The notes beneath the pieces are model-generated. The model was not told where the DNA came from, did no database searches, and saw only the letters and a list, made by a program, of their open reading frames with translations. A DNA stretch of 64,000 nucleotides from Polytrichum commune (lineage: Eukaryota; Streptophyta; Polytrichopsida; Polytrichales; Polytrichaceae): NCBI GenBank assembly GCA_950295325.1, contig OX485809.1, positions 35,283,081 through 35,347,080 on the forward strand, read 5' to 3'. Positions 35,430 through 48,819 of this stretch are shown in pieces. Both the position numbers and the translations under genes were made by a program. Every line of letters starts with the position of its first letter. Positions within the stretch are counted from its first letter, which is position 1.

Positions 35430-37150
35430 GAAACACTCAGTAACGCAAGTCTTTTTTGCCACATTTAGAGCTGGCAACTCTGTCAATAATGCACTGTGCT
35501 GCCCAAGAAGCATTGGAGCCTATCACACATTTTTTCTCCAATGCTGACCTGGTATATCAAGTCAGCAGTGCTTGCCTTTTGGGCTAAGTTTAGTATCTAG
35601 CAAGACCATTCATGTATGCAAGAGAAGCTGCAATGTTAAAATCTTCTTGGCGTTGGCTTTTTGGCCTCCTGTCTCCAAAAAGAAGAGTAAATTGCAGAAT
35701 GGAATGGTGATATGTTGACATGCTTGCCTTCAACCCTTCTTATAATGCTGAATGCAGGAACTTGAATGTGATGTTTAGGAAGAAAAGTGCAGTATAGGCT
35801 ATTAGAGTTGTCATTGATATACCGTGGAGGGTGCTCTATTTCATCTTTATTTGTGCTGAATTGTAGTTTCCATGCGGGATACAAGTTGTCTTAGTGAATG
35901 TGAGCATGACATGTGGCAAAATTGAAAGAAGAATGGACTCCTGTCGGAATAGAGAGCTCTATGATATACAGTTTAGGTACATATCGCCACGGGATTTCAT
36001 AATCAAAACAACTAATGAACAACAAATCATTAGTTTCCACAAAGGGCACACTTTGCTGCATGTGTTGAGGTTGATGATTAATAAATGTAGGGTGTGCTTT
36101 AATGTTAAGCTGACATAAGACGAACTCTCTTTGACCCTTAACTTCCTGAAGCGTATTGTGGTTTCATTAGATCGTCTAAATAGTAAGCTTTCTAAAGATC
36201 AATTTTTATTGTACCTAAAAGAAAAGTTATTGCTAGTGAATTCAAGATCATGTCAGTATGGTTATAATAGTTGATAATTTTTATAAATTGTTTATAATCA
36301 ATTTAGAATCATTCAACTCAAAGAAATTTTGATAAATATACGTAATAAAATTTTAGTGCAAAATTTCAAGATTATATTAAGAATAGATATACACTTTGAG
36401 GTAAGAAAAAGAGTCCATAAGAAATTTTCAATTTTCAATTAAAATAATATGAAGTCACTTTACATAATAATGCATCAACAAAGGGAAAACATATTTTTTA
36501 AATTTAAAAATTTCTTGTCATCAATCATCTTTTATATTGGAATGGGATCAATGCCATTGCCAAGCAAATTTCATGAGGAACCCAATGATACCTATTGTGA
36601 CCTTCCTAGCACCTTTTTTTAAGATGAATTTGCCTTCAAGAGTCATTCATAAGCTGAAAAATGGCCTCAAGAAGTTAGCAATTAACATGCAATATGTGTC
36701 AGCGAAAATGTCCAAAATAGTCACTGGAGTGGCTCCTCATCAGACCTGTCTTTTGAAAGCAAAGCCTAGTAAACACAAGTGTCTTCAATGATTCTTCATT
36801 CTATATGGTTAAACGGATTTGTATTACATAACAACCTGCACCAAGGCAAAAGCTTCTGAAAATATTGAACTTGCAGATATTTGTCTGTTTGTTTTGTCAC
36901 GAGCTCTAAATATTATACATGGTTTTTGTAAGCATACATAATGCGTCCATTGCTGCAGAGTCCGATATCTATGAGAACTCTTTATCAACCTTTTAGCTGT
37001 CATTTCATACTACTGCTGTAGTTGTGAGACAATCGAGGTGTGTGTAGAACATGAGAATCGTCCTTAATGAGAAATCTCCAAGATTAACACATTGGACTTA
37101 TTCAAGGATATAGAAGGGCTAGTTCTATGGAGAGGTCTGAAAATTCTCAG
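35430..37150. other. downstream of MOC1, no gene recognised
   Basis: MOC1 3' UTR at the start, then A+T-rich sequence with short ORFs that match nothing I know. Confidence 0.5.
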
Positions 37151-37156
37151 TGAAAA

Positions 37157-37700
37157 TTGTTTGGATATGAAAAGGTAGATTTGAATACCTACCTTACAGA
37201 CACCACTGAACATTACATGTGTCTCTTTGCTAATGGTACATGTCTCTCTAGATCAAACAATGGTTTCTCGCTAGCACTTCCCTACACAGGTAAGCTTACA
37301 AAAATGACTAGACTCTGGGTTCTCGATTGCACGGCTTATGCTTACATCAGAATGGTTGATCGCAATGGAAAGCTCGCCCCCACCTCCAAGGTGTGCATGT
37401 TGACAAGACATGACTTCAACATCAAGGACTGTAGATTATACGATGCAGACAAGTGAATGATTTTTGTTTGCAAAGATGTGAAGTTCAATGAAATGAAATG
37501 GCCATGACCAGATTGAAGGGATATGCTACACCCAAGCAAGAAGAAACCCCAACCATCATTTGCTTGCTGCTTTGACTAGCCAACACGACTGACGAGCCAG
37601 CCGAAGGTGCTACCACATCAATGGACCTCCTAAATGTCGACTCACCCGACATGAACCAAGACGATGATCCACCTCTCAACGACGTACTTTCACAAAGTAT
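37157..37700 (+). pseudogene. Ty1/copia retrotransposon fragment
   Basis: The frame from 37157 encodes RLWVLDCTAYAYI and NGKLAPTSKVCM followed by CRLYDADK, corresponding to the region after the integrase core in copia polyproteins. After a stop at 37454 the similarity continues in pieces (a degraded equivalent of the VSRDVKF block, then an acidic linker) to about 37700. No LTRs or reverse transcriptase domain are nearby. Confidence 0.65.
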
Positions 37701-37809
37701 TCATACGAATTTAAACTAATTAAGTGTGATTGAATATAATTAAGTATAATTAATTTTGATTAATCCTAATTAAGACCAATTAAATCAAAAAGTATGCTTA
37801 CAAAATTAA

Positions 37810-37898
37810 TCAAGCCTAATCAATGATAAAATAGACTTACTGGAATTAATCATGATTAATTCCAATAAGTATATTTTATCATTAATTAGGCTTAATTA
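37810..37898. repeat. large near-perfect palindrome
   Basis: Arms of about 42 bp meet at AATCATGATT near 37854; the left arm contains GATAAAATAGACTTACTGG and the right arm its inverse. The surrounding sequence is repeated TTAATTA-type DNA. Confidence 0.75.
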
Positions 37899-38322
37899 TC
37901 CTCCGGCATATAAAAAAACCATCAATTCATTAAGCCATGCAAAACTTCTTGTGCATATTATTCATGCATGTACCAAAAAATCACATTTTTTATTGGAAGG
38001 AATATGCAAATTTGGAAGTATGTTCGAAATGTGGCATTTTGCGATATTGTCGCAGTCGAGGCAAAGCTCGTGTGCCACACAAGGTACACTTTAATATCTT
38101 GTTTGTTGGTCGCAATTTTATGAGGGTTTGTATTTTCTCAATATAATTGAACGACTCACAGCAAGGATTGTGATATGTAGTCTGTGAGGATCATCAATTG
38201 ATAAGCATATTACAATTGTGAGAATTGTAAGCATATTTCGAGGGTGAGCAATTCCTCATTTACAAAGTGTTTTGTTGTGAAAGCTAGGAATTTTACATAT
38301 TTGTATACATAGACTATAATAT

Positions 38323-39470
38323 TTGAAATTATCCTTGTTAAAAAAAATTTCTTACAGTATGGCAGGTCAAAGAAAAACGCGACAAAGTCAAGGTATCAGT
38401 GGTTGGGGTGTTAGGAAATCTATTCCGGTAATGAGATCACCTATACGACCTCCATTAAGTAATTTAAATTCCAACACACAAGTGCTAAGAGAAAGGTTTA
38501 ACCCAATACCTATAAGTGTACATGCAAAGGTTAGTAGCGATGCTACTACCTGAGCAGGTTCGTCAGAACAGTATGAAGAAGACAATTATGATGATGTGGA
38601 AAGTGAGTCTAGTTCTCCGCCAAATACTCTGAATACAGAGACGTTGCTATATTATATTCGTAGTAAGGAGGGCAAACTACTGCAAAGGGTCATCTCAAAA
38701 CCAAAATCAAACTTAAAACCTTACAGAAGAAATGAACAAAATATAAATAATTTTGGATTTCCAGCCGGTGAAAATAATATAGCCTTTTGTTCTCGAGTAA
38801 AGAGATTAGTGCATCAATACCTGAGAGCTGTACATGATAAATGAACTTATCTGAAAAAAATTCAACTTGTTCTAGTATTATGGGGAAAATGAGAACGCAA
38901 TTTCCTGAACAATGGAATGATATTTGTCTATATGCTATGATAAGTAGCATGCTACATCAAAAAATGTGTAAATTAAGAAAGCTCGCCATCAATGGAGATA
39001 AATTTTTTTGATATATCTTTGTGATTATTGAATTTTATGTTTTTTATTATTGCTTAACAATATGAGATATTAATGAAATGGTTTTTATTCAGGTGAAAGG
39101 CCACCTAATTGTACTGCAACAAGTTGGACGTACTTTGTTCGAGAAGCTAAAGAACGTGTTCGAAATTCAACTTGGAACGAACAGCAACGAAAAACCTCTC
39201 AAACTTATTCAAGTCTTAGGTCTAGATTTGGAAGCGACGGTGCAAGATATTTTGCTCAAAAATTTGTAAATTTATTAAATCCAGAAATTATTTTTCATAT
39301 TTTTTTTGAATAATTTGCTAATTAATTTAATTAATTTGAGTGGCGTTGTTTCTTACCAGGAAGAAATGTTTGGCGTTCAACCGACTATGGAGCAAATCAT
39401 CAAAGCCGAATTGGTTGGCTTGAAGGAGTTTTTTGATACATTTGATGCAAGTTAATTAATATATGAAGAA
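38323..39470 (+). pseudogene. decayed transposon-like coding region, family unresolved
   Basis: Several ORF pieces with the composition of a transposon ORF. Read in a continuous frame, about 39096-39270 gives SWTYFVREAKERVR and FGSDGARYFAQKFV, reminiscent of the conserved C-terminal box in plant En/Spm-type accessory proteins, but not enough to assign. Stops and A+T-rich, possibly intronic, gaps separate the pieces. Confidence 0.35.
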
Positions 39471-41250
39471 GCAGATGAAAATTATAGAAATGTAAATTCT
39501 AGTTTGGAAAGCTGGTAATGAATTTTCATTTTAAAAGTTATATTTGGAAAAAAATTGTGAGGATATTGAGTTTGTGTTTGATGACCCAAATGAGAATGAA
39601 ACTGTGAGGTAGGTTTTATTTTCAGATTTTGAGCTTCTCAAAAGATCTAGCAATTGATTCTTGACAAATTGAAGTTAGCAAGTTGTTGTTTTTACTTCTT
39701 GTTTTTTTTGTTCTTGCAAGTCTTGTGTGACATGCATTGATTGGTTGCTCGATTCCCAAGTCACAAGTTTTTGTGGTTTATTGAAAGATTCAATTTCAAG
39801 AAATTCTTTCCCCCTTGATTTTCTGAAGCGTGGAACGAATATAAATTCTTAGAAATATCTTGCATCAAAAGTAGAGGAAGTCTCAAAACATATTCTTGAA
39901 ATTTTCTACCTATCAATCGTGAAAAGGACGTGCATGGAGGTGTCAGCTTTAAAGTTAGTATTAGAGTATGCACATAGGATGTTGAAAATTTTCGTGCACA
40001 ACAAGGTCTATCATGAAGTACATGAGACATTGTAAGGAGAGGTTGGTAATTTTGCATCCAACCTAAGTCAAACCAGTTAATATCACTAAAAATGTACCTC
40101 AATTAATTGGTTGTTGTCATTGAGATGGGCACTTGTTACTTAAATGAGTTAAAGTTCTTGAAGAGGGATATGAGGCTCTTGCTAGAGCAAGAAAATGTGA
40201 AACCAACGGCAATCATGGACTTCGCAATAATGTTGGTGGAAGGGTGCAACCAACACCTCATGTATTGTTAGATCAATGCCTCACAAATTTATGTCATGAT
40301 GATGTTGTAATTACCAAGTTTCAATGTGGAAGTGTTGGATTCTAATCCTTTTATGTAATGGCATGATGATGTGGCTCTCCTTCATTTTTAGTTGGAGTGT
40401 TACTTGAGAAAAAAATCTCATACAAAGGTTATTTCTACTTGAAACAGATGCTTTCTTGTTTGCTCCAAGTAATTATACTATGTCATGTTGTTGTCATTAC
40501 CAGATATTCAAAATTGATGAATATACACTCTTGATACTAATTAACAAACACCATCTTATTCAGGTACAACATGGTGTGGTTGCAAGCGATTCTTTTCACA
40601 TCGTTTGGTGATGATAATGAGGATTTGTCTGCAAGCAGTAGACTAGGAGAGATGGTCAAGGAAGATAATGCAAGGGCGCAAAATGGAGGCTTGGCTCAAT
40701 TGTTTTTTGAACATGACATCTTTACAAAGATGGCATTCAAACTGGAGATCTACCAGAATAGGTGTCAATTTTTCTGAATAAGCTACTAAAATTGGATTGA
40801 ACTGGTTTTTGATGATTTTGGGAAGACGGCCTTTGAGGTTAAGGCCCACAATTGCATGACAATATAATTATCTTGTTGCATTTCTGTATGAGACTCTGTC
40901 TATATCTGTAAGTTTTATGCCCTTGTAAAGGTTGTGAATAAGAGACAAGTCTCTGAATTCTTTAGTTTATTGTGTTGTGCATATTTATGTATGATGGTGC
41001 AAATGCTTCATTTTTGGACACTCCAGAAACTGGGGAGACTGGTGTACAAACAAGCAGCAATGTCACAATGACATGACTTTTTGCTACCAGCTGTGTGTAC
41101 AATTCTTCGCTGGAGGCTTCCAACTTCAAGCGTTGTGAGTCGCATTCCTCGCATTCCTCTCATAACACAGTCCAATACTTTTTAGTGTTGACGTGATGGG
41201 GATCGCCATGGCAGGGTCTTCTTGGTCGATGAATCTCGTGGTGGTCTTGG
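39471..41250. other. intergenic, no gene recognised
   Basis: Short ORFs only. The stretch 39800-40300 has the feel of broken coding DNA but no identifiable motif. Confidence 0.45.
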
Positions 41251-41258
41251 TAGAGCTT

Positions 41259-41571
41259 AAGCATAGGATGGGGGTTTAGAACTTGTTAAATTGAAGTGAA
41301 ATCGGAACGAGATTATGTCCTCCACTATCGCCAAAGTTTCTTTAGGGTGAAGCACACATTGCAAGCATAGAATGGGGGTTTAGAACCTTGTTAAATTGAA
41401 GTGAAATTGGGACAAGATTATGCCCTCTGTTTTTGCCAAACTTTCTTAGGGTGAAGCACACATTGCAAGCATAGGATGGGGATTTAGAACCTTGCAAATT
41501 TAAGTAAAATCGGGACGAGATTATGCCCTCTGCTGTCGCCAAAGTTTCTTAGGGTGAAACACACATTGCAA
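41259..41571. repeat. three tandem copies, period 104 bp
   Basis: Units begin AAGCATAGGATGGGG (or AAGCATAGAATGGGG) at 41259, 41363 and 41467, each containing TTTAGAAC, GAGATTATG and TTTCTTTAGGGTGAA-type blocks. They are non-coding. Confidence 0.85.
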
Positions 41572-41579
41572 ACACGGGC

Positions 41580-43257
41580 CGCTCATTCACAAGAAATGCC
41601 ATTTAAGTGAATAGATTGAATTTTCTCTCTTCTCCATGGAGTTTATGTTAAATGATGGCTATTAGTTGGTTGGGCCTCGGCTTTTAGACTAGGCCCTCCC
41701 AATTGGCCATTATCTATATATAACGAAGCTTGTGGTGGTGAGGGAAACAAATGATACTTGGCAAAAACACACTTCATTTTTGACATTTTTTTTTGACCGA
41801 GAAGTGACAATTAGGAGGGGTTAAGTGACAACCTCATTGATGATTTGCCCACTTATAATTGACGATGAGATGTTTCTAGAAAGTAGAGCCCAACTTAGAG
41901 ATAGCATGCATGGAGGTCACCGCTGGTAGCTTATCTGGAAGTCTTGGACTTCATTGAGAATCTTGAACTTCTCTTATTTTTCGGTTTGGTTCTAGGACCT
42001 CTCAACATGGACATTGGATTAAAAAAAATTGCTCGAGCTTAGTTTGTGTGCATAGCTAGGGAAAGTTGAGTGAGTTGAAACCTATATAAAAATCTTATAG
42101 GCAATACGTACCATGAAATTTATCCTTCAAGAGTGTACCATATGTCGTACTTAAATATCTACACTAGTATATGCAATTAGCTTGGCCCATGTTGATTTAT
42201 CAACATTCCACACTAACAAAATACATCAAATATTCTTTACTATGGTTGCCATACATTTGAATAAACAAAATCATAAGCTTTTGTGATTTGGTTTTCACCT
42301 ACAATAAGTTGTATAGATACAGAGGCAACCTATTTGCAAAGGCAACCTAATTGCACATACCAATGCACACTATTAGGTATGTGTGTCTTATGTGATCTAC
42401 ATATAAAATTTGAATTTTCAGTTCAAAATTGTTTGTTTTTAATTTTAATTTTAATTTTTTATGGTCAATAGTTTGGACCACAACATTGAGCTTTTTTCTT
42501 TGAAAAAAAAAATTGGGACAAATTCATGGGTGCAAAGTATTTACAACCCGTAGCATTAACATCATAGGTCCACATTAAATTGTAGGTTACAATATTTCTA
42601 TTTCATTGACAATAATGCTAGGGTTGCACATTGTATTTATGTGGGATGGTGTGTAATGTGGGCAAAACTATAGGTTGTCCATGGTAAGTCAATCTATCCA
42701 TTTGCCCACACTAGTTCCCATATTAAATGCACACATCATATTCTTCAAACCTTACCTATTCATAAGTCATGTGCACAAGCTAGAGCTAGAGAAAATAGAT
42801 GGGAGGGCATGGTTGAGAGGGAATTGTAATAAGAAAAAGAAAAAAAAACATATATCCAACTAATTCATTAGCATGGGTGCACTTGATCAGGATGGTGCAG
42901 GGATGATCTTAGTTACTGAGACATCTACTATATTAATTCATATACATGGGTGCAATGGGCCAAGATGGCATGGGCCCAACTAGTCCAATACATACACTCC
43001 TGCCACACACTCCTCCCATAGGTACATGACCATCTTGAGTTTCAAACAATCAACACTGAAATCTGGTGGATTGAATATCATATTTATTTGTCAACTTTGT
43101 GACATTCTAAGTTTCCACTGAGAGAAAGTGTCATATTTGTGACAATATTGTGCTCAATAAGTTGACATTAACATAGTCAAAACACAATAGTGAATTCCAT
43201 TGTCATTCTCAAAACTTGAGAGCTTTCTCTTTCTTCAACGCAATTTTCTTTGTATTG

Positions 43258-43298
<41 letters not shown>

Positions 43299-45600
43299 GT
43301 TCTTGATCAAGGCTATGATATTAAACACTTTGTGATTATAAACTTTCACATTAGTCAACTAAAAATTGTTTTCTTTACAAATATATGACAATACAAGCAA
43401 GAGATCCTACATATACATACATGGAAAATGGTCATACTTTCCATACCAGATATGTAACGAGGATGTAGATGAAAGAGGTATAGTAACCCATGGTAAAAAA
43501 CAGGGTTTGGAAGAACTTACCATAGGTAAGAACTCCAATATAAACCCCTAACCCTAAAAGAAGCCTCTTTTTCTTACCATTCATGCAAGCACAAGGTGAG
43601 GTGACTTTGTGCATACTCACTAGAATAGTTGATACGTGTGGAAAGTGAGAGGAACAAGGACGAATCACCAAGAGGAGTATTCTACTTGGAGTAACTTAGT
43701 CATGGCCAAGGATCAGGTTTGAACACCCATATGTCATTTGGCAATGAGTGTTATAATTTGAAATACTGCAATGCTTTTGATGGTGTTTATATATGTGCGA
43801 CATGGATAACAATTGGGTCATGCTGTTATTTACCTCGTGTACGTAACTAATCCTCAAATGTTTGTTGGTTGGTTGCATGGGCACAGGTGAGGCAGGCCCT
43901 TCACACTCTCAATACGAGGATGTATTGTGATTATGACATTTTAAGCATTTCTATGGGTTGATGTTACTAGGGACTTTTCCTTTGTAAGCACTCCATACAT
44001 GGGGTGGAGTAGATATATGTACTTTGTAGTGAAGCAAGAAGATAGGTGATTAAACCTCAAAGGTATGGAGCAGTCAAACTTAAACATTTGTTGTTGGTTA
44101 CCATGTTATTACGGAAACCCTAAGTAAGGTACATAGTCTTGCAAAGCAAAGTGAGTTATAACACAAAAGATCCAGGTTATACAACACATAGATGAGCATG
44201 ATTGCAAACAACTACACTATGCAAAATGCTATTGTGTTACCAAGTAGGACGATGCCAAGAGAATAGAAAGAGTCTTGTGGAAATTCCCACCCACCCACCC
44301 TTGTATTGCAATGAAGAAGTTATTGAAGGATTTGACCTCTGAAAAGAGGAAGTTCAAACTTTGTAAAAGTTTTGAAAAGTCAGCTCTCTCAAGAAGTGAA
44401 TAAATGCTCAAATAATATTATTCAATTGAGTTTGTACGCTAGGTGAGGCCAGGAATAAGTTTCTATTTGAAATTATGCTCTATTTATTCTCACATCAAAA
44501 CACTGCATTGGCGGATTCAAGTTGAAAAACTTGGGTGGAGCAATGTACTGATATTACTAGAATGGAACGGCTGATAGCAGCTGAATGATGCTATGCATGC
44601 TTCTTTTTCCTCTTGTGGTACAATCGTACACGTCATTTGGTCAGAAATATGGCTTCTTTAGAACAAAGAAGAATATCTTGAGACTCGTCTTTCACCTCAT
44701 CTGGTGCTGTATTCAATGGGGAAGTGATCCTCATTCATTCTTGAAGTCTGGATCAGCACACTCATCACTGGATTGATACCAGCTAGCAAGCCCTTCAGGC
44801 GATCACCAATGTGATCAAAACTTCACATGTGATCAAGAATGCAGTGCAGGATATAAGCCACACCCGTATGAACCACCATACCATATCTTGATCAATCCAT
44901 CTCCGTTATGCTAAGTTGATGAATTATCCGTTGCTGAAGATACACATGACAATGAGTGTGTACAAAATGAAATGGCCAAATGGAATCGACATACAGATTC
45001 CATGTCCACTCACCATAAAGTCAGTGAACACTGTTGTTGCTTACGGTATGGATGTGTAGATAGCCTCGAATGTGTGAGGACTTTTACTGGGTTTCGGAGC
45101 AAAACTGTTGACCTTGTGTCATACTACACAGAGCACCTGTACATGGTTGGACATCTCCATTAAATTATGTAGGCCTCATCAATTTAATTTCTAAGCCAAA
45201 ACTTGTATACCTGTGATCTTTTATGTCAGACCTTCAATCTTTCTGCGAGCTGCAACGATCGAGTTATGTGTGATGTATGTCCACTTCTGCAGACCTATAT
45301 ATCACTTAGAAAGTACAGAATTGGAAGGGCCCAACCATAAACTGCAAGGAATCACTTACATTTTGTTATCCATCGTCGACACATTTCCCATGTACTTCCG
45401 GAGTTCTGTTTGGGGCGCAATGATCTGAGTCCACTTGGTTTTACAAAAGACCATCCAGAATCCATGTCGTGATGATATGCATCACTTACGCAGAGTTCAA
45501 CCTTGATGTTGAGCCCAGACTGTCGAAGCAGACTAAATTCATGGAGTTCGAGAAGCTTTTGAATGATGCGGGGATGGTTGCGCTGGTGCTTTGTGTCTTC
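41580..45600. other. intergenic region with a (TC)n microsatellite
   Basis: No gene recognised. A TC repeat of about 19 units lies at 43261-43299. Part of 44800-45640 may be the 3' UTR of the kinase gene, which ends at 45645 on the minus strand. Confidence 0.45.
43261..43299. repeat. (TC)n microsatellite
   Basis: About nineteen uninterrupted TC dinucleotides. Confidence 0.95.
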
Positions 45601-45644
45601 TCACCACCTCGATCTGTCAATGGAATCAAGCGACAAACACAATT

Positions 45645-47960
45645 TCAACTGCGTGAACTTGCTACAGAGGCGATTGAGGGTCTGAAAATTGACAAGATCG
45701 CCTCCACATAGCACTGCCACAACTTTTTGCAGATCTCGGGAAATTGCGGCCTCTTCTCTGGATTTGTGTCCCAGCATCGCTCAATGAGTTCAGTTAGGCT
45801 CGGCAACGCGTTTCCGAGGCCTAAATCTGGCCTTTCCCCAGCCAATATTCTGGAATGGATTGTGGAGTTCGCAACGCCCTGGAAAGGGATGCCTCCGGTC
45901 AGAATTTCGTAGCACGTCATGGCATAACTGTATACATCCGCTGGCCACTTGTACTCCGCTGCAACCTCCGCATCCAAGATAAGGAAAACTTCCGGTGCCC
46001 TCCATGCCGTTGTGCCCGCCATATGAGTCACGGTCAACCTCGACACGAAGGGCCGAACCTTCGCCAGACCAAAATCTGCGAGTTTCACAATATAGTACTC
46101 CTCTGGAATAATCAAGGAAGCTAAGTATGGGAAGCGTGAAGTGTCCACATCCCTGCCCAAGGGTTGGTAAGTAGGTATGCAGCGATTGATGAGGATATTT
46201 TTGGCTTTCAAGTCCCTGTGCAAGATTTTGTGCTCCCTCAAGTATTGCATTGCCTCAGCTATCTTCAGCATAATGTTGATGGCGATGATGAGAGGGAATG
46301 GAGGGTTGGATTCAGGTCCTGGCTCGGGACATCGCTTCTCGATCACAGTTCGTAGGTCGTGATCCATGAGTTCCATCACCAGCATGCCGGTCTCCCTCTT
46401 CTCCTTGAATCCACATCCTAACAGTTGCACAACATTTGGATGTTGAACTGTTCCCAGTATCGCTGCTTCTTCCTCGAATTTGTTTCTGCTCAACCCTGGT
46501 GCTCTGATGCTTTTAACGGCCACCTTCTCTCTGTACCATTTGTACTTGGCTACCATTCCATAACTCCCAGCATCCACATATTCTTTAAACGACAAAGTGG
46601 CATGGTTGATCCTGAATGTCCAAGGCAAATAACTTGGATGTGGTGTAGGTCCTCGAAGTTTGGTGATGAGAAAGTCTGCAATCAACTCTGCATCCAAGTG
46701 GAAATGCTTCCACTTTTTTATGGACTTTTCTTTCATGTCCTCAAGATTTAGGATCAGTGCAGCGATGTCTTTCGCCTCCAACTCCATAGCTAACTCGATA
46801 CTAGCTGAGAGGTCCTCTGTGCTGTTTAGGGTCTTCTCTGCAAGGTTGCCCTGGAGCTGTAACACTAACCTTCGTTGTTTATCAGACCACACGAATACAA
46901 AATCGTTGGACTCCAGCACCGCGCCAAGATTATACCGCTTCTCCATTGCAAAGAAGGCCAACGTAGCAATGTCCATGCTCCACTGACATTGTCGAAGAGC
47001 AAGGGCAAACACAGTCCACCTTGCTACTTGAGGGTGTGGAAGAACCTGAGCCAAGCTCAGCGCCGTCCTCCACCATTCCTCTTGACTGCATTTCGAAAGC
47101 AATTCGACTACTGACTGTATGTCACTTGTCAAGGTCACTATGGTTCGGATGCAGAATGTGACACATTTGAACCAGGCTCTCCTCTCGTCTAGAGTGAGGT
47201 CTTGAACTCTCAAATGTTTGACCAATGCGAGTGTGTGTCGAAATGTACGAAACTTCTCATCTGCACTTGGGGCCAACGTGTCGGCAACATGTGCACACTG
47301 AAAGCCAAACACTTTAACTTGACCTTTAAGATAAGACACCTCTTGAATCTTTGCCTCAGAACCTTGCAAAGCCGCTGTCAATATTTGAAGTAAAATTGGA
47401 TAACTTTCTTCCAACCGAGTAATCTCTCGACTTTCGTCCCACACTCTTGATCTGGGGTCGTTAAGCTCCGCCCACGTGGGCGACCGGAGTTCAACAACGA
47501 ACTTTTCTAGTTCACCTCTATCGTCTGTAACTGTTGATCGTCCTTGCTTGGGTCCGTCGTCCAAAGTTAAACCGTAACGGTCCTTGGTAACATGCATATA
47601 GTCATACAACATACGTGTCATAATTTCCCTCTCTTGCATGGTAAGTGGGGTGTCAGGTTCTCGCTCGAGGTTGGTCTGCAAATCCTTCAACGCAGCTCGA
47701 TAATCCTCCTTTCGGACTTCTACATAGTGGTCCGAGATCGCTGCCGAGGTCAAGGTCTCTAAATCGATCAAGTAATCTGTAACCATGCGTACCGCAACTT
47801 TCCTCGAGAAGGTAGCAAGACCTATACTTTCTTCCGACCTTAGAGCCGACTGTCTAGTAACCGCGTCCGCCATTCCCCCCCCGACCGCATCCCTCACGGA
47901 TGCAGATGCATCTTCAGAAGGATCTAAGTTTCCACTGTGATACGATGACAGAGATTGCAT
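45645..47960 (-). CDS. TKL-family protein kinase with long N-terminal helical region
   Basis: An intron-free gene for a soluble Ser/Thr or dual-specificity kinase of the tyrosine-kinase-like group. From the first ATG (47960) it encodes 771 residues; the frame is open further up to a TAA at 48033 but without an ATG. Residues ~1-445 form a mostly helical region with no domain I can name. The kinase domain spans ~449-755, with glycine loop AGSYGMV, VAVK lysine (483), HRDLKAKN (581-588), DFG (629-631), GTTAWRAPE (650-657) and CWDTNPEKRPQF. All catalytic residues are present, so it should be active. A long insert (ESNPPFP region) precedes helix E and another sits between the catalytic loop and DFG. 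No signal peptide or membrane span is visible, so it is not a receptor kinase. Similar bryophyte kinases are often labelled light-sensor kinase-like; that label comes from the kinase domain alone. Confidence 0.9.
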   Translation of the reverse strand: MQSLSSYHSGNLDPSEDASASVRDAVGGGMADAVTRQSALRSEESIGLATFSRKVAVRMVTDYLIDLETLTSAAISDHYVEVRKEDYRAALKDLQTNLEREPDTPLTMQEREIMTRMLYDYMHVTKDRYGLTLDDGPKQGRSTVTDDRGELEKFVVELRSPTWAELNDPRSRVWDESREITRLEESYPILLQILTAALQGSEAKIQEVSYLKGQVKVFGFQCAHVADTLAPSADEKFRTFRHTLALVKHLRVQDLTLDERRAWFKCVTFCIRTIVTLTSDIQSVVELLSKCSQEEWWRTALSLAQVLPHPQVARWTVFALALRQCQWSMDIATLAFFAMEKRYNLGAVLESNDFVFVWSDKQRRLVLQLQGNLAEKTLNSTEDLSASIELAMELEAKDIAALILNLEDMKEKSIKKWKHFHLDAELIADFLITKLRGPTPHPSYLPWTFRINHATLSFKEYVDAGSYGMVAKYKWYREKVAVKSIRAPGLSRNKFEEEAAILGTVQHPNVVQLLGCGFKEKRETGMLVMELMDHDLRTVIEKRCPEPGPESNPPFPLIIAINIMLKIAEAMQYLREHKILHRDLKAKNILINRCIPTYQPLGRDVDTSRFPYLASLIIPEEYYIVKLADFGLAKVRPFVSRLTVTHMAGTTAWRAPEVFLILDAEVAAEYKWPADVYSYAMTCYEILTGGIPFQGVANSTIHSRILAGERPDLGLGNALPSLTELIERCWDTNPEKRPQFPEICKKLWQCYVEAILSIFRPSIASVASSRS

Positions 47961-48819
47961 ATTAAGTGGAGTATCTTCCGAATCTCCAGAAATTTCAGAT
48001 TGCAAATTGAGTCGATTCCAGTCTCGCGCAGATTAGAGGTCCTGCATATATTCATCAGACCTTGTTATTCAAAAAATTTACAGTATGTCGCACAAAATTC
48101 ATTAGACAGATAACCATCCTTGCACACCCTAATTCGAAATCTACACCTCGAATGGGCGATTACTTCGATGAATTCTTGGGTAAGACTTTCGGTTCAGTGG
48201 AAATGTAATCATTAAGAAAGCTGGAAATTTCTTTTGGTTTACTATCAAAAATAGAAACCAAGCCGTGCATGATATCATAATTAGACATGCTGGGGAAACT
48301 ACAACCACTCCTCGGTCGAAGAAGGGATTAATGAGAAGGAAAATTGTCACGTCAGATTGATTTGGTAGGATTAGAAAGTGAAGCGAAGTACCTCAGTGCG
48401 AAGTGAATCAAAATCGAATCGAAAATTCAAACTCGTACATCAGTGTTTGCGTAGTCTCTGACAGGAAATATTTGTCGTTTCTTCTTTTTTCTGGGGTAAC
48501 TTTGTGCTCAATCCACCCTGCAGAGGCGTGCCGTATTCAGTTAATTTTCAGTGGACTCTCCAACTTCAGCATTCGGTGATTCCACGTGTTAGCTCAATTT
48601 CATCAGTCTCTCAATGGACTCAATACACACAGTGGCTATAGCACAAATTTCAGACCCTTCTAACTGAGTTCCCTTTTCCTGGAGAATTAGGGATACCATT
48701 TCATTGAAAGAGGATCCATCGATCCTCAGATTCTTGCAAACCAACAGTTTCATATATCAAACTCACAAATTGGATTGGAACCTTGGACCGGAATGGTATC
48801 TGATGAGGAACCAGAGGAG

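Noticed and set aside
45727-47393. Several plus-strand ORFs of 60-108 codons across the kinase gene
   Set aside because: Antisense frames of the kinase coding sequence; no family similarity.
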